Assembly: GCF_036621135.1 (NCBI RefSeq)
Contig: NZ_JAZIBG010000019.1
Span: 62,001 to 126,000, forward strand
Direction of reading: 5' to 3'
DNA: 64,000 nt
Source of the DNA: Aquincola agrisoli
GTDB lineage: Bacteria > Pseudomonadota > Gammaproteobacteria > Burkholderiales > Burkholderiaceae_C
Position numbers and translations under genes: made by a program. The notes below the pieces were generated by a model. That model was not told the origin of the DNA. It ran no database searches and was given only the letters and a program-made list of their open reading frames with translations. Positions 43,117 through 52,099 of the stretch are shown piece after piece (position 1 is the first letter of the stretch; each line of letters starts with the position of its first letter).

Positions 43117-44042
43117 GCGGGCGACTCGGGCCGGATCGACGCCACGCCGGTGGCCTCGGCCACCTCGGGGGCGGTGCGGAACACGCGGTCCTCGGCATCG
43201 CGGTTCATCACGATGATGCTGATGCGCCGGTTCTGCGGGTGGTAGGGCTCGCCGGGCATGAACAGCGTGCTGGAGGACAGGCCCTGCACACGCAGCACCC
43301 GGTCGTCGGGCAGTCCGCCCGCCACCAGTTCGCGGCGCGAGGCGTTGGCCCGGTCGGCCGAAAGCTCCCAGTTGCTGTAGCCGCGGTCGCCAGCAGAGAA
43401 GGAGTGCGCGTCGGTATGGCCTTCGAGCGTCAGCCGGTTGGGCACCTCGGCCAGCACCGTGCCGATCTCGCGGAGCAGGTCGCGCATGTACGGCTTCACC
43501 GTCGCGCTCCCGCTGTCGAACATCGGCCGGTTCTGGTCGTCCACGATCTGGATGCGCAGGCCGTCGCGCGTCATGTCGAGCCGGATCTGGCTGGCCAGCG
43601 GCGCGAGCTTGTGGTTGCTGCCGATCTTCTGCTCGACCTTGCGCTTGAGGTCCTCGAGCCGCGCGTGCTCGGCGCGGATCTGCTCTTCCTTCAGCGCCTG
43701 CAGGTTCACCGTGGCGCGGGGGGCGGCGATGTCGCCGCGCTTGACCTGGCCGGTGGTGCGCGTGAGGTCCTGCCCGCCGCCCTTCAGCACGTGCGAGGAA
43801 TCGCCGGAGCCCGAGCCGCCCGCCTGCAGGGCCACGCGCAGGGGCGACTGGAAGTAGTCGGCGATGCCCTTCTTGTCGCCTTCGGTCGTGGAGCCCAGCA
43901 GCCACATCAGCAGGAAGAACGCCATCATCGCGGTGACGAAGTCGGCGTACGCGATCTTCCAGGCGCCGCCGTGGTGGCCATGGCCGCCCTTCTTGATCTT
44001 CTTGACGATGATCGGCTGGAGCTTCTTGCTGTCACCGGCCAT
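43089..44042 (-). CDS. motB: Flagellar stator protein MotB
   Basis: Stator subunit of 317 residues that anchors the proton channel to peptidoglycan. The N-terminus is Lys/His/Gly-rich, then the single membrane helix and plug with the proton-carrying Asp (WKIAYADFVTAMMAFFLLMWLLG). The OmpA-like peptidoglycan-binding domain has NRLTLEGHTDAHSFSAGDRGYSNWELSADRANASRREL. It follows motA by 75 bases. Confidence 0.97.
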   Translation of the reverse strand: MAGDSKKLQPIIVKKIKKGGHGHHGGAWKIAYADFVTAMMAFFLLMWLLGSTTEGDKKGIADYFQSPLRVALQAGGSGSGDSSHVLKGGGQDLTRTTGQVKRGDIAAPRATVNLQALKEEQIRAEHARLEDLKRKVEQKIGSNHKLAPLASQIRLDMTRDGLRIQIVDDQNRPMFDSGSATVKPYMRDLLREIGTVLAEVPNRLTLEGHTDAHSFSAGDRGYSNWELSADRANASRRELVAGGLPDDRVLRVQGLSSSTLFMPGEPYHPQNRRISIIVMNRDAEDRVFRTAPEVAEATGVASIRPESPASSPLVNLR

Positions 44043-44117
44043 CGCAGCTTCCCATCGCCGCGGCGACCACGCATGCCAGGCGGATCGACGCTGCGGTCAG
44101 TGCCCGCGGGGCGGATC

Positions 44118-44978
44118 TCACTTCTTGCCCTTCACATGGCCTTCGAGCTCCGAGAAGCTCGGGCGCTCGGTCGAATACAGCACCTTGCGGCCGAACTCGA
44201 CCGCGACCTGCGGTGCGTAGCCCTGCATCGAGGCCAGCAGCGTGGTCTTGATGCACTGCAGTTCCTTGCTGCCTTCGTCGACCTTCTGTTCCAGCAGGCC
44301 GGCCAGGGGCTCGAAGATGCCGTAGGACAGCAGGATGCCGAGGAAGGTGCCGACCAGCGCCGAGCCGATCATGCCGCCGAGCACCGCCGGCGGCTGGCCC
44401 ACCGAGCCCATCGTGTTCACGACGCCCAGCACCGCGGCGACGATGCCGAAGGCGGGCAGCCCGCCGGCGAGCCGCTGAATGGCGCCCACCGCCGCATGCG
44501 CCTCGTGGTGGTGGGTGTCGATCTCGCTGTCCATCAGCGACTCGATCTCGTGCGCGTTGAGGTTGCCGGAGACCATCATCCGCAGGTAGTCGGTGATGAA
44601 CTCCATCACGTGGTGGTCGTTGCCGATCACCGCGTACTTGGAAAAGATGGCCGAGCTGTGCGGTTCCTCGACGTCCTTCTCGATGGACATCAGGCCTTCC
44701 TTGCGGGCCTTCTGCAGGATCTCGTACTGCAGCGCCATCAGCTCCATGTAGCGCGCCTTGGTGTACTTGCTGCCCTTGAAGCAGGCGCCGAAGCCCTTCA
44801 TGGTCGCCTTCAGCACCTTGGGCTGGTTGTTGGCGATCATGGCGCCGATGGCCGCGCCCATGATCGTGATCATCTCGAACGGCAGCGCCTTCATGACGAC
44901 GCCGATGTTGCCTCCGTGGGCGATGAACACCCCGAAGACGCATCCAAGCGCGACGAGCCAACCGATGATGACGAACAT
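44118..44978 (-). CDS. motA: Flagellar stator protein MotA
   Basis: Stator subunit of 286 residues from ATG 44978 (MFVIIGWLVALGCVFGVFIAHGG). Four membrane segments are apparent. The cytoplasmic loop has LRMMVSGNLNAHEIESLMDSEIDTHHHE and charged residues for the rotor contact. The third and fourth helices contain AVLGVVNTMGSVGQPP and the loop GGMIGSALVGTFLGILLSYG. It is the first gene after a sigma-28-like promoter, paired with motB. Confidence 0.97.
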   Translation of the reverse strand: MFVIIGWLVALGCVFGVFIAHGGNIGVVMKALPFEMITIMGAAIGAMIANNQPKVLKATMKGFGACFKGSKYTKARYMELMALQYEILQKARKEGLMSIEKDVEEPHSSAIFSKYAVIGNDHHVMEFITDYLRMMVSGNLNAHEIESLMDSEIDTHHHEAHAAVGAIQRLAGGLPAFGIVAAVLGVVNTMGSVGQPPAVLGGMIGSALVGTFLGILLSYGIFEPLAGLLEQKVDEGSKELQCIKTTLLASMQGYAPQVAVEFGRKVLYSTERPSFSELEGHVKGKK

Positions 44979-45007
44979 GGTGTGAGCGGGTACAGGTTTC
45001 CCGCGGT

Positions 45008-45036
45008 TTATCGGCGGCGGGTTCCGTTCACTTGAG
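45008..45036 (-). promoter_or_regulatory. Sigma-28 (FliA)-like promoter of motA-motB
   Basis: Minus strand has CTCAAGTG then GCCGATAA, an exact -10 match to the FliA consensus. The spacer is about one base longer than the E. coli optimum. It ends about 30 bases before ATG 44978 and lies after the flhDC terminator. Confidence 0.6.
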
Positions 45037-45090
45037 TTTGGGGCGCGGGCGGCATGGCCGCTCGGCGCAACAGCGCGGTGTTGGCGCGCC

Positions 45091-45120
45091 AATAAAAAAC
45101 GCGGACCCGGGGGTCCGCGT
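45091..45120 (-). terminator. Rho-independent terminator after flhD-flhC
   Basis: Minus strand ACGCGGACCC pairs with GGGTCCGCGT and is followed by TTTTTATT. It separates the master-regulator operon from motA-motB. Confidence 0.85.
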
Positions 45121-45222
45121 GAAAGCACAGGAACTGTGCCAGGAGGAGACAAACAAGCGATCAGATCGCCAGCACGGTGGTCTTCGGCTCTTGTGCGGCG
45201 AACTTGAATCCTTTTTTGGCGC

Positions 45223-45774
45223 TCAGTGCGCGCTGCCCTGCATGGTCAGCGAGCCGGCGGCCTTGCCCTTGCCGGCGCGTGCGGGCGGGTTGCACAGGCC
45301 GCAGGTGTAGTGGCGGGCGATCTCGTGCGGGTGGGTCACGTAGTGGCCGCCGCAGCAGTTGCACTTGGTCATCGTGAGCATGCCGTTGTCGACGAACTTC
45401 ACCAGGCGCCAGGCGCGGGTGACGGACAGCAGCGGCTCCAGCCCCTGCACCTGCGTCTGCTCGAGGTACAGCTGGTAGGCCTTGATGACGGTGTCGATCT
45501 CGTCCATCTCGGCGGCCTTGTTCAGGTATTCGTGGATGTTGAGGAACAGGCTTGCATGGATGTTCGGTTGCCAGGTCATGAACCAGTCGGTCGAAAAGGG
45601 CAGCTGGCCTTTGCTGGGGCTCTTGCCGGAGACTTCCTTGTAAAGGCGCAGCAGGCGCTCGTAGCTCAGGTCGGTTTCCGATTCGAGGACTTGCAGCCGC
45701 GCGCCGAGGTTGATCAGCGTGACGGCCCGTTCGATTTGCTTGGCTTCGGTCAGGATGCTCTTGTTGCGTGCCAT
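45223..45774 (-). CDS. flhC: Flagellar master regulator subunit FlhC
   Basis: DNA-binding subunit of FlhD4C2, 183 residues, starting at MARNKSILTEAKQIERAVTLINLGARLQVLESET; ATG 45774 follows GACGGAGAG. The four-Cys zinc site is visible in MTKCNCCGGHYV and YTCGLCNPP. It lies 68 bases downstream of flhD and is followed by a terminator. This is the only flhC in the window. Confidence 0.97.
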   Translation of the reverse strand: MARNKSILTEAKQIERAVTLINLGARLQVLESETDLSYERLLRLYKEVSGKSPSKGQLPFSTDWFMTWQPNIHASLFLNIHEYLNKAAEMDEIDTVIKAYQLYLEQTQVQGLEPLLSVTRAWRLVKFVDNGMLTMTKCNCCGGHYVTHPHEIARHYTCGLCNPPARAGKGKAAGSLTMQGSAH

Positions 45775-45842
45775 GATGTTCTCTCCGTCCTGTATCTCTG
45801 TGTTGTCTGCCGTGTAAGGGCTGCGTACCGGGGAAGGCGGCG

Positions 45843-46166
45843 TCAGGCGGCCTCTTGGTGGCGGCCGGCCATCAGGATGGAGGCGTGCAGGCGGTTGACC
45901 GCGTCGTTGGCGGAGGCCTTGCCATGGTTGGAGAGCAGGTTCCAGACGAGTTCGTCGTCCATGCGGAAGCGGCACAGCAGGGTGTTGCCCGAGGCGATCT
46001 TCATGATCTGGGCGGCCGACAGCGTGCCGATGAGCGTGGCGGTGTCCTCGCTGATGCCCAGGCGGTACAGGGCCTGCTCGCGGTCCGCGCGGATCAGGCT
46101 CTGCGCCAGCATCAGGTAGCTGAGGTTGGCTTCGCGGATTTCGGCAAGGATCTGGTCGGCGGTCAT
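45843..46166 (-). CDS. flhD: Flagellar master regulator subunit FlhD
   Basis: Partner of FlhC, 107 residues: QILAEIREANLSYLMLAQSLIRADR and MKIASGNTLLCRFRMDDELVWNLLSNHG, with the dimer-linking Cys. AGGAGC precedes ATG 46166. First gene of the class 1 operon; the 158 bases upstream (to the ppc stop) must hold its promoter, but I could not choose a convincing -35/-10 pair. Confidence 0.97.
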   Translation of the reverse strand: MTADQILAEIREANLSYLMLAQSLIRADREQALYRLGISEDTATLIGTLSAAQIMKIASGNTLLCRFRMDDELVWNLLSNHGKASANDAVNRLHASILMAGRHQEAA

Positions 46167-46324
46167 GGCGGGCTCCTGGTTCGTTCGTGTGCGGCCTGCG
46201 CCGCGATGAAGTGAACTTTAGAAGCCGAAACAAAGGGGCAACAGTGGCCCATCTCCAAGACTTGAGTCCCTGTTCTTCTCTCCGCTTGTCAGGCAACTTC
46301 CTACAAGGCCTGGTACTTGCGCGT

Positions 46325-49123
46325 TCAGCCGGTGTTGCGCAGGCCCGCGGCGATGCCGTTGATCGAGATGTGGATGCCGGTCTGCACCCGCTGCACCTGA
46401 GGATCGCCGTCGCGGCGCGCGCGGTAGCGCCTCATCAGCTCGGCCTGCAGGTGGTTGAGGGGGTCGAGGTAGGGGAAGCGGTGCTCGATCGACCGCGCCA
46501 GCGCGGTGTTGGACGCCAGGCGCTGGGCCTCGCCGGTGATCATGGACAGCACGTCGCCGGTGCGCTGCCATTCGGCCTGGATCGCCGCGAAGATGCGCTT
46601 GCCGAGCTTCTTGTCTTCCACCAGGTCCACGTAGCGCGCGGCGATGCGCAGGTCGGTCTTGGCCAGCACCATGTCGAGGTTGGACATCAACGTGCGGAAG
46701 AAAGGCCACTGCCGGTACATCTTCTGCAGCAGTGCAAGTCGGTTCTTGCGCCGGCCGGGTTCGTTGCCCAGCCATTCCTCCACCGCGGAGCCGAAGCCCG
46801 CCCAGCCGGGCAGAGCCACGCGGCACTGGCCCCAGCTGAAGCCCCAGGGGATGGCGCGCAGGTCCTCGATGCGCCGGCTTGCCTTGCGTGATGCCGGGCG
46901 CGAGCCGATGTTCAACTCGGCGATCTCGCGGATCGGCGTCGCGGCGAAGAAGTAGTCGGTGAAGCCCGGGGTCTCGTAGACCAGCCTGCGGTAGGCGCCG
47001 TAACTGCCCTCGCTGAGGGCCGCCGCGGCGTCCAAGAAGGCCTTCGGCGGGTTCTTGGCCGGGCTCAGCAGCGTGGCCTCGAGCGTGGCGGCCACAAGGG
47101 TCTCGAGGTTGCGAAGACCGATCTCCGGGTTGGCGTACTTCGATGAGATGACCTCGCCCTGCTCCGTCAGCCGGATCTGGCCGTTCACCGTCCCGGGCGG
47201 CTGCGCGAGGATGGCCTGGTAGCTCGGGCCGCCGCCCCGGCCCACCGTGCCGCCCCGCCCGTGGAAGAGCCGCAGGGTGAGGCCGTGCTGTGCCTTCAGC
47301 GGCTCGAACAGGCCCACCAGCGCCAGCTCGGCGCGGTACAGCTCCCAGTTGCTGGTGAAGAAGCCGCCGTCCTTGTTGCTGTCGGAGTAGCCGAGCATGA
47401 TGTCCTGCTCGGCGCCGCTGCGGATGATCATCGGCAGCACGCCGGGCAGCTCGTAGAAGGCCCGCATGATCGGCTCGGCGTTGCGCAGGTCGCCGATGGT
47501 CTCGAAGAGCGGCACCACGATCAGCCGCGACACGGCCTGCTCGTTCAGCGTGCCGTGCATCAGGCCGCACTCCTTCAGCAGCAGCAGCACCTCCAGCAGG
47601 TCGCTGACGTCCTCGGTGTGGGAGATGATGTAGTGGCGCAGCGCCTCACGGCCGAAGCGGTCCAGCGCCTCGCGCGCGGCCTCGAAGACGGCCAGCTCGC
47701 CCGTGGCGAGCTCCGAGTACGCATGGCCCATCACCCGCAGCGGACGGGCGTCGTCGAGCAGGCGCAGCAGCAGCGCGCGGCGGCCGGCCTCGTCGAGCGC
47801 GACGTAGTCGGCCTCCACGCGGGCCGCGCGCAGCAGTTCGGCGATCACCAGTTCGTGCTGGTCCGAGCTCTGCCGCAGGTCGACCGTGGCGAGATGGAAG
47901 CCGAAGACCTGCACGGCGCGCATCAGCGGCGCCAGCCGCGGCGCGATGAGCGCCTGCGCATGGTGGTGGCGCAGCGAGTCGGCGAGCGTCTGCAGGTCGC
48001 GCAGCAGTTCGTCGCTGGAGGCGTAGGGGTTCTGCGGGGGCACCGCGTGGCGCAGCGCCTCGGTGCCCGTCAGCGCGTGCAGCGTGGCGGCCGTGCGGGC
48101 ATACATGCCGATCAGAGCCTTGCGGTAGGGCTCGTCGTCGCGGTGGGGGCTGTGGTCGGGCGAGGCGTCGGCCAGCGCCTGCATCTCGGGTGTGACGGGC
48201 GCCAGCGTGTTGGAGATCGACAGCTCCGCACCCAGCGTGTGCAGCTCCACGAGGTAGAAGCGCAGCGCCACCTCTGCCTGCCGCGCCAGGGCCTGCCGCA
48301 GCGTCGGCGCGCCGACGTTGGGGTTGCCGTCGCGGTCGCCCCCGATCCACTGCCCCATGCGGAAGAAGCTTGCCACCGGATGGCCGGGCAGCGCCTGCTC
48401 CACCTCCTGGTACAGCCGGGGGATCTGGCGCAGGAAGGTGGACTGGTAATAGCTGAGGGCGTTCTCGATCTCGTCCGCGACGGTGAGCTTGGTCGTGCGC
48501 AGCATCCGCGTCTGCCAGAGCTGCGTGACGCGGGCGCGCAGCAGCGCCTCGTTTTGATGCAGCTCGCGCACCGTTTGCAGGCCGTCGCGCTGGTGCACCA
48601 GTTCGGCCACGGCGCGCTCCGCGTCGAGGATGCTCTTGCGCTGCACTTCCGTCGGGTGCGCGGTGAGCACCGGCGCGATGTAGGCGCGCGAGAGGGTCTG
48701 CGCGATCTCGTCCGCACGGATGTCGGCAGCCGCCAGGCGCTCGAAACTCATGGCGAGCGAGCCCTCCTGCAGGTGGCCCTGCGCCTCGTGGTGTTCGCGG
48801 CGGCGCACGTGGTGGCGGTCTTCCGCGATGTTGGCGAGGTGGCTGAAGTAGCTGAACGCGCGGATCACGCTCACCATGTGGTCGCCCGAGAGGTTCTTCA
48901 GCAGCCGGTCCAGCACGCGGCCGGCGGACGCGTCCTTCTTCAGCCGGTAGGCCACCGACAGCTGCCGCACGCGCTCGACGAGTTCATAGGCCTCCTTGCC
49001 CTCCTGTTCCCGGATCACGTCGCCGAGGATGCGTCCGAGCAGTCGGATGTCCTCGACGAGCGGCCTGTTCTTCTCGGCGGCATCGTCAACGGCTGTGCGG
49101 GCAGAGCGGGTGTGGCGTGGCAT
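46325..49123 (-). CDS. ppc: Phosphoenolpyruvate carboxylase
   Basis: Anaplerotic enzyme that carboxylates PEP to oxaloacetate, 932 residues. The catalytic His lies in APVLTAHPTEVQRKSIL near 155, the second signature in LFHGRGGTVGRGGGPSYQAIL near 630, and the protein ends in GLRNTG, the invariant C-terminal Gly type. The start MPRHTRSARTAVDDAAEKNRPLVEDIRLLGRILGDVI is normal for beta-type enzymes. It is divergent from hemC. Confidence 0.98.
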   Translation of the reverse strand: MPRHTRSARTAVDDAAEKNRPLVEDIRLLGRILGDVIREQEGKEAYELVERVRQLSVAYRLKKDASAGRVLDRLLKNLSGDHMVSVIRAFSYFSHLANIAEDRHHVRRREHHEAQGHLQEGSLAMSFERLAAADIRADEIAQTLSRAYIAPVLTAHPTEVQRKSILDAERAVAELVHQRDGLQTVRELHQNEALLRARVTQLWQTRMLRTTKLTVADEIENALSYYQSTFLRQIPRLYQEVEQALPGHPVASFFRMGQWIGGDRDGNPNVGAPTLRQALARQAEVALRFYLVELHTLGAELSISNTLAPVTPEMQALADASPDHSPHRDDEPYRKALIGMYARTAATLHALTGTEALRHAVPPQNPYASSDELLRDLQTLADSLRHHHAQALIAPRLAPLMRAVQVFGFHLATVDLRQSSDQHELVIAELLRAARVEADYVALDEAGRRALLLRLLDDARPLRVMGHAYSELATGELAVFEAAREALDRFGREALRHYIISHTEDVSDLLEVLLLLKECGLMHGTLNEQAVSRLIVVPLFETIGDLRNAEPIMRAFYELPGVLPMIIRSGAEQDIMLGYSDSNKDGGFFTSNWELYRAELALVGLFEPLKAQHGLTLRLFHGRGGTVGRGGGPSYQAILAQPPGTVNGQIRLTEQGEVISSKYANPEIGLRNLETLVAATLEATLLSPAKNPPKAFLDAAAALSEGSYGAYRRLVYETPGFTDYFFAATPIREIAELNIGSRPASRKASRRIEDLRAIPWGFSWGQCRVALPGWAGFGSAVEEWLGNEPGRRKNRLALLQKMYRQWPFFRTLMSNLDMVLAKTDLRIAARYVDLVEDKKLGKRIFAAIQAEWQRTGDVLSMITGEAQRLASNTALARSIEHRFPYLDPLNHLQAELMRRYRARRDGDPQVQRVQTGIHISINGIAAGLRNTG

Positions 49124-49236
49124 GGTCGGTTTCCGTGAGGTGTAATCCGGTTACGGATTCGATGGTAACTTTCCTGGGCCCGTTCGGGAACCTGCCGCGA
49201 AGCGTGCATCCGGCAGGCGCTAGCGATAATCGCGCC

Positions 49237-50172
49237 ATGACTGCTCCGCTCCTGATCGCCACGCGCGAAAGCCGCCTGGCGCTGTGGCAGGCCCGCCATG
49301 TGCAGGCCCTGTTGTCCCGCCGTTTCGGTTTGGCCGTCGACCTGCTGGGCATGACCACCCGCGGCGACCAGATCCTGGACCGCAGCCTGTCGAAGGTCGG
49401 CGGCAAGGGGCTGTTCGTCAAGGAGCTGGAGACGGCGCTGGAGGAGGGGCGGGCGCAGCTGGCCGTGCATTCGCTGAAGGACGTGCCGATGACGCTGCCT
49501 GCAGGCTTCGTGCTGGCGGCCGTGCTGGAGCGCGAGGACCCGCGCGATGCGTTCGTCTCCGGCCGCTACGGCCGGCTCGAGGAGTTGCCGCCGGGCGCGC
49601 GCGTGGGCACGTCGAGCCTGCGGCGCGTCGCGCAGCTCGCGGCCCAGCGGCCCGACCTGGTGATCGAGCCGCTGCGGGGCAATCTCGACACGCGCCTGCG
49701 CAAGCTCGATGAAGGCCGGTTCGACGCGATCGTGCTCGCCGCGGCAGGGCTGATGCGGCTCGAGCTCGAGAGCCGCATCCGCAGCCGCTTCAGCGTGCAG
49801 GCCATGATCCCGTGCGCAGGCCAGGGGGCGCTGGGCATCGAGGTCCGCGAGGAAGCGGCCGGTCTGCGGGCACGGCTGGCCGAGCTGACGCACCGACCGA
49901 CCTGGCTGGCGGTGCAGGCCGAGCGGGCGGTGTCCCGGGCGTTGGGCGGCAGTTGCAGCATGCCGCTGGCGGCGTTTGCCGACTGGACGCCCGACGGCGC
50001 GCTGCAGCTCGACGTCGCGCTGGGCCACCCCGAGGACACGCGGCAGCCGCTGCTGCGGGCCCGAGTGCAAGGCAGGGTCGCCGACGACGCCGCCGCCGTC
50101 GCACTGGGCGACGCCGCTGCCCGCCAGGTGTCGGAGCAGGCGCGGCCCGGCTACTTGCCGGACGCCGGCTGA
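49237..50172 (+). CDS. hemC: Porphobilinogen deaminase (hydroxymethylbilane synthase)
   Basis: Joins four porphobilinogen units in haem synthesis; 311 residues. ATG 49237 begins MTAPLLIATRESRLALWQA. Catalytic-site segments are GGKGLFVKELE, AVHSLKDVPM, GTSSLRR and the dipyrromethane cofactor Cys in LGGSCSMPLAAF near residue 240. A GATAAT hexamer ends six bases before the ATG, so a very short leader is possible. First gene of hemC-hemD-hemX-hemY. Confidence 0.98.
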   Translation: MTAPLLIATRESRLALWQARHVQALLSRRFGLAVDLLGMTTRGDQILDRSLSKVGGKGLFVKELETALEEGRAQLAVHSLKDVPMTLPAGFVLAAVLEREDPRDAFVSGRYGRLEELPPGARVGTSSLRRVAQLAAQRPDLVIEPLRGNLDTRLRKLDEGRFDAIVLAAAGLMRLELESRIRSRFSVQAMIPCAGQGALGIEVREEAAGLRARLAELTHRPTWLAVQAERAVSRALGGSCSMPLAAFADWTPDGALQLDVALGHPEDTRQPLLRARVQGRVADDAAAVALGDAAARQVSEQARPGYLPDAG

Positions 50173-50178
50173 GCCGCG

Positions 50179-50952
50179 GTGGCGCGGCGCTTGCGCCTGC
50201 TGGTCACGCGGCCGCAACCGCAGGCCGCCGACTGGGTCGCACGGCTGTCAGCGACGGGCTTCGAGGCGGCGGCCCTGCCTTTGCTGCGCACCGTGGCGAG
50301 CGAGGAGCCGGCTGCGCCTGCCGCCCGCGAGGCCGTCGCGAGGTGCGATGGCGTGGTGTTCGTCAGCCCGGCAGCGGTCACCCATTTTTTTGAAGCCGCC
50401 CGGGGGGTGTGGCCCTGGGCCGCGGGCCGGTGGGCGGCCGCGCCGGGGCCGGGCACGGCGCGGTGCCTGGCCGCGGCCGGTGTGCCCGCGCAGTGCATCG
50501 TGCAGCCGGCGGCCGATGCGGACCAGTTCGATTCGGAGGCACTGTGGCAGCAGTTGCGGCTGCACGTCCGGCCCGGCGCCGCGGTCGTCATCGTCCGCGG
50601 CGATGGGGGGCGTGACTGGCTGGCGCAGGCCTTGGCCGCGGCGGGCGCCCAGGTGCGGTTCGTGCAGGCCTACCGCCGCATGCCGCCGGCGCCGACGCCC
50701 GAGGAGCGCGTGGTACTGGACGAGGCCTTGCGCGAGCCCGCGTCGCATCTGTGGCTTTTCAGCAGCGCCGAGGCCATCGGGCACCTCGAATCGATCGCGC
50801 CCGGGGCAGACTGGTCGGCGGCGCTCGCGCTGGCGACACACCCGCGCATCGAGGCGCGGGCACGCCAGCTCGGCTGCAGCCGCGTATGGACCTCAAGGCC
50901 GTCGTTCGATGCCGTGGTGGCGGCAGCGAGGGCGGTGGCCGGAACCCCATGA
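50179..50952 (+). CDS. hemD: Uroporphyrinogen-III synthase
   Basis: Cyclises hydroxymethylbilane with ring-D inversion; 257 residues. GTG 50179 lies six bases after hemC (MARRLRLLVTRPQPQAADWVARL). The two-domain fold shows DGVVFVSPAAVTHFFEA and VIVRGDGGRDWLAQALAAAGAQV, then LWLFSSAEAIGHLES. Sequence conservation in this family is low, so position after hemC is the strongest support. Confidence 0.92.
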   Translation: MARRLRLLVTRPQPQAADWVARLSATGFEAAALPLLRTVASEEPAAPAAREAVARCDGVVFVSPAAVTHFFEAARGVWPWAAGRWAAAPGPGTARCLAAAGVPAQCIVQPAADADQFDSEALWQQLRLHVRPGAAVVIVRGDGGRDWLAQALAAAGAQVRFVQAYRRMPPAPTPEERVVLDEALREPASHLWLFSSAEAIGHLESIAPGADWSAALALATHPRIEARARQLGCSRVWTSRPSFDAVVAAARAVAGTP

Positions 50953-50968
50953 ATACAATCCTTCGACC

Positions 50969-52084
50969 GTGAACGACGACGCTGTTCTTCCAGCCACCAT
51001 GCCGGTGGCCGCAACCTCCGCACCGTCCTCCGCGCGTTCCCCGTCGCGTTGGTGGGGCATCGTGGCGCTGGGGTCCGCCCTGCTGTGCATCGCGGCGCTG
51101 GGGATCGCGTGGGACACCCAGCGCCGCCTGCGTGGGCTGGAGCAGGAACTCGTCCGCCGGCAGCAGGAGAGCCAGAGCCAGTCGTCCGAGGCCCGCCTGC
51201 TGGCACGCCAGTCTCAGGACGCCTCCCGCGAAGCCTCCGCCAAGGTGGCGTTGCTCGAAGCGCGGGTGTCCGAGGTGGCGCTGCAGCGCTCGCAGGTCGA
51301 GGAGCTGATGCAGGCGCTCTCGCGTTCGCGCGACGAGAACCTCGTGGCCGATCTCGAGGCTGCCGTCCGCGGCGCCCTGCAGCAAAGCGCCATCACGGGG
51401 AGTGCCGAGCCGCTGGTGGCGACACTCGGCCAGGTCGAGGAGCGCCTCGGCCGCTACAACCAGCCGCGCATGGAGCGCGTGCGGCGCGCCGTGGCGCGTG
51501 ACCTCGAGCGTGTCAAGGCGATCGGCGTCGCCGACGTGGCCACGCTGGGCATCCGCCTCGACGAAGCGGTGCGGCTCGTCGACGAACTGCCGCTGCTGGC
51601 GGTGGCGGAGCCCCGGCGCAGCAGCGACGGCGCCTGGCGCAGCAAGCCCGCCACGCGCGCGGCCGCGGCCGCGGCGTCGGCGGCATCGGCCGCGGAAGCC
51701 GGTTGGCGCGATCGCGCGGTCGACTACTGGGAGCGTGGCGCGGCGATCGTGTGGGACGAGGTGCGGTCGCTGGTGCGCGTGACGCGGGTCGACAACCCCG
51801 ACGCCGTGCTGGCCGCGCCGGACCAGGTCTTCTTCATCCGCGAGAACCTGAAGCTGCGCCTGCTCAATGCGCGGCTGGCGCTGCTGTCGCGCCAGTTCGA
51901 CAGCGCACAGGCCGACCTGCGCGATGCGCAGTCCACGCTGGATCGCTACTTCGACCGCAGTTCCCGCCGTGTGCAGTCCGCGAACGAGCTGCTGCGCCAG
52001 GTGATGAACCAGGCCAGACAAACCGGGGTGCCGCGTCCGGACGACACCCTTGCCGCGTTGGCTGCCGTCGCGGCCGGCCGCTGA
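50969..52084 (+). CDS. hemX: HemX-like membrane protein
   Basis: Protein of 371 residues with one N-terminal membrane helix (WWGIVALGSALLCIAALGIAW), then a coiled coil (RLRGLEQELVRRQQESQSQSSEA) and a helical periplasmic domain with VTRVDNPDAVLAAPDQVFFIRENLKLRLLNARLALL. This is the HemX family, often labelled uroporphyrin-III C-methyltransferase although the methylase domain is absent. GTG 50969 is used; ATG 50999 is an alternative. A TACAAT hexamer just upstream could be a promoter element. Confidence 0.85.
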   Translation: MNDDAVLPATMPVAATSAPSSARSPSRWWGIVALGSALLCIAALGIAWDTQRRLRGLEQELVRRQQESQSQSSEARLLARQSQDASREASAKVALLEARVSEVALQRSQVEELMQALSRSRDENLVADLEAAVRGALQQSAITGSAEPLVATLGQVEERLGRYNQPRMERVRRAVARDLERVKAIGVADVATLGIRLDEAVRLVDELPLLAVAEPRRSSDGAWRSKPATRAAAAAASAASAAEAGWRDRAVDYWERGAAIVWDEVRSLVRVTRVDNPDAVLAAPDQVFFIRENLKLRLLNARLALLSRQFDSAQADLRDAQSTLDRYFDRSSRRVQSANELLRQVMNQARQTGVPRPDDTLAALAAVAAGR

Positions 52085-52099
52085 GTGCCCCTGTCCCCC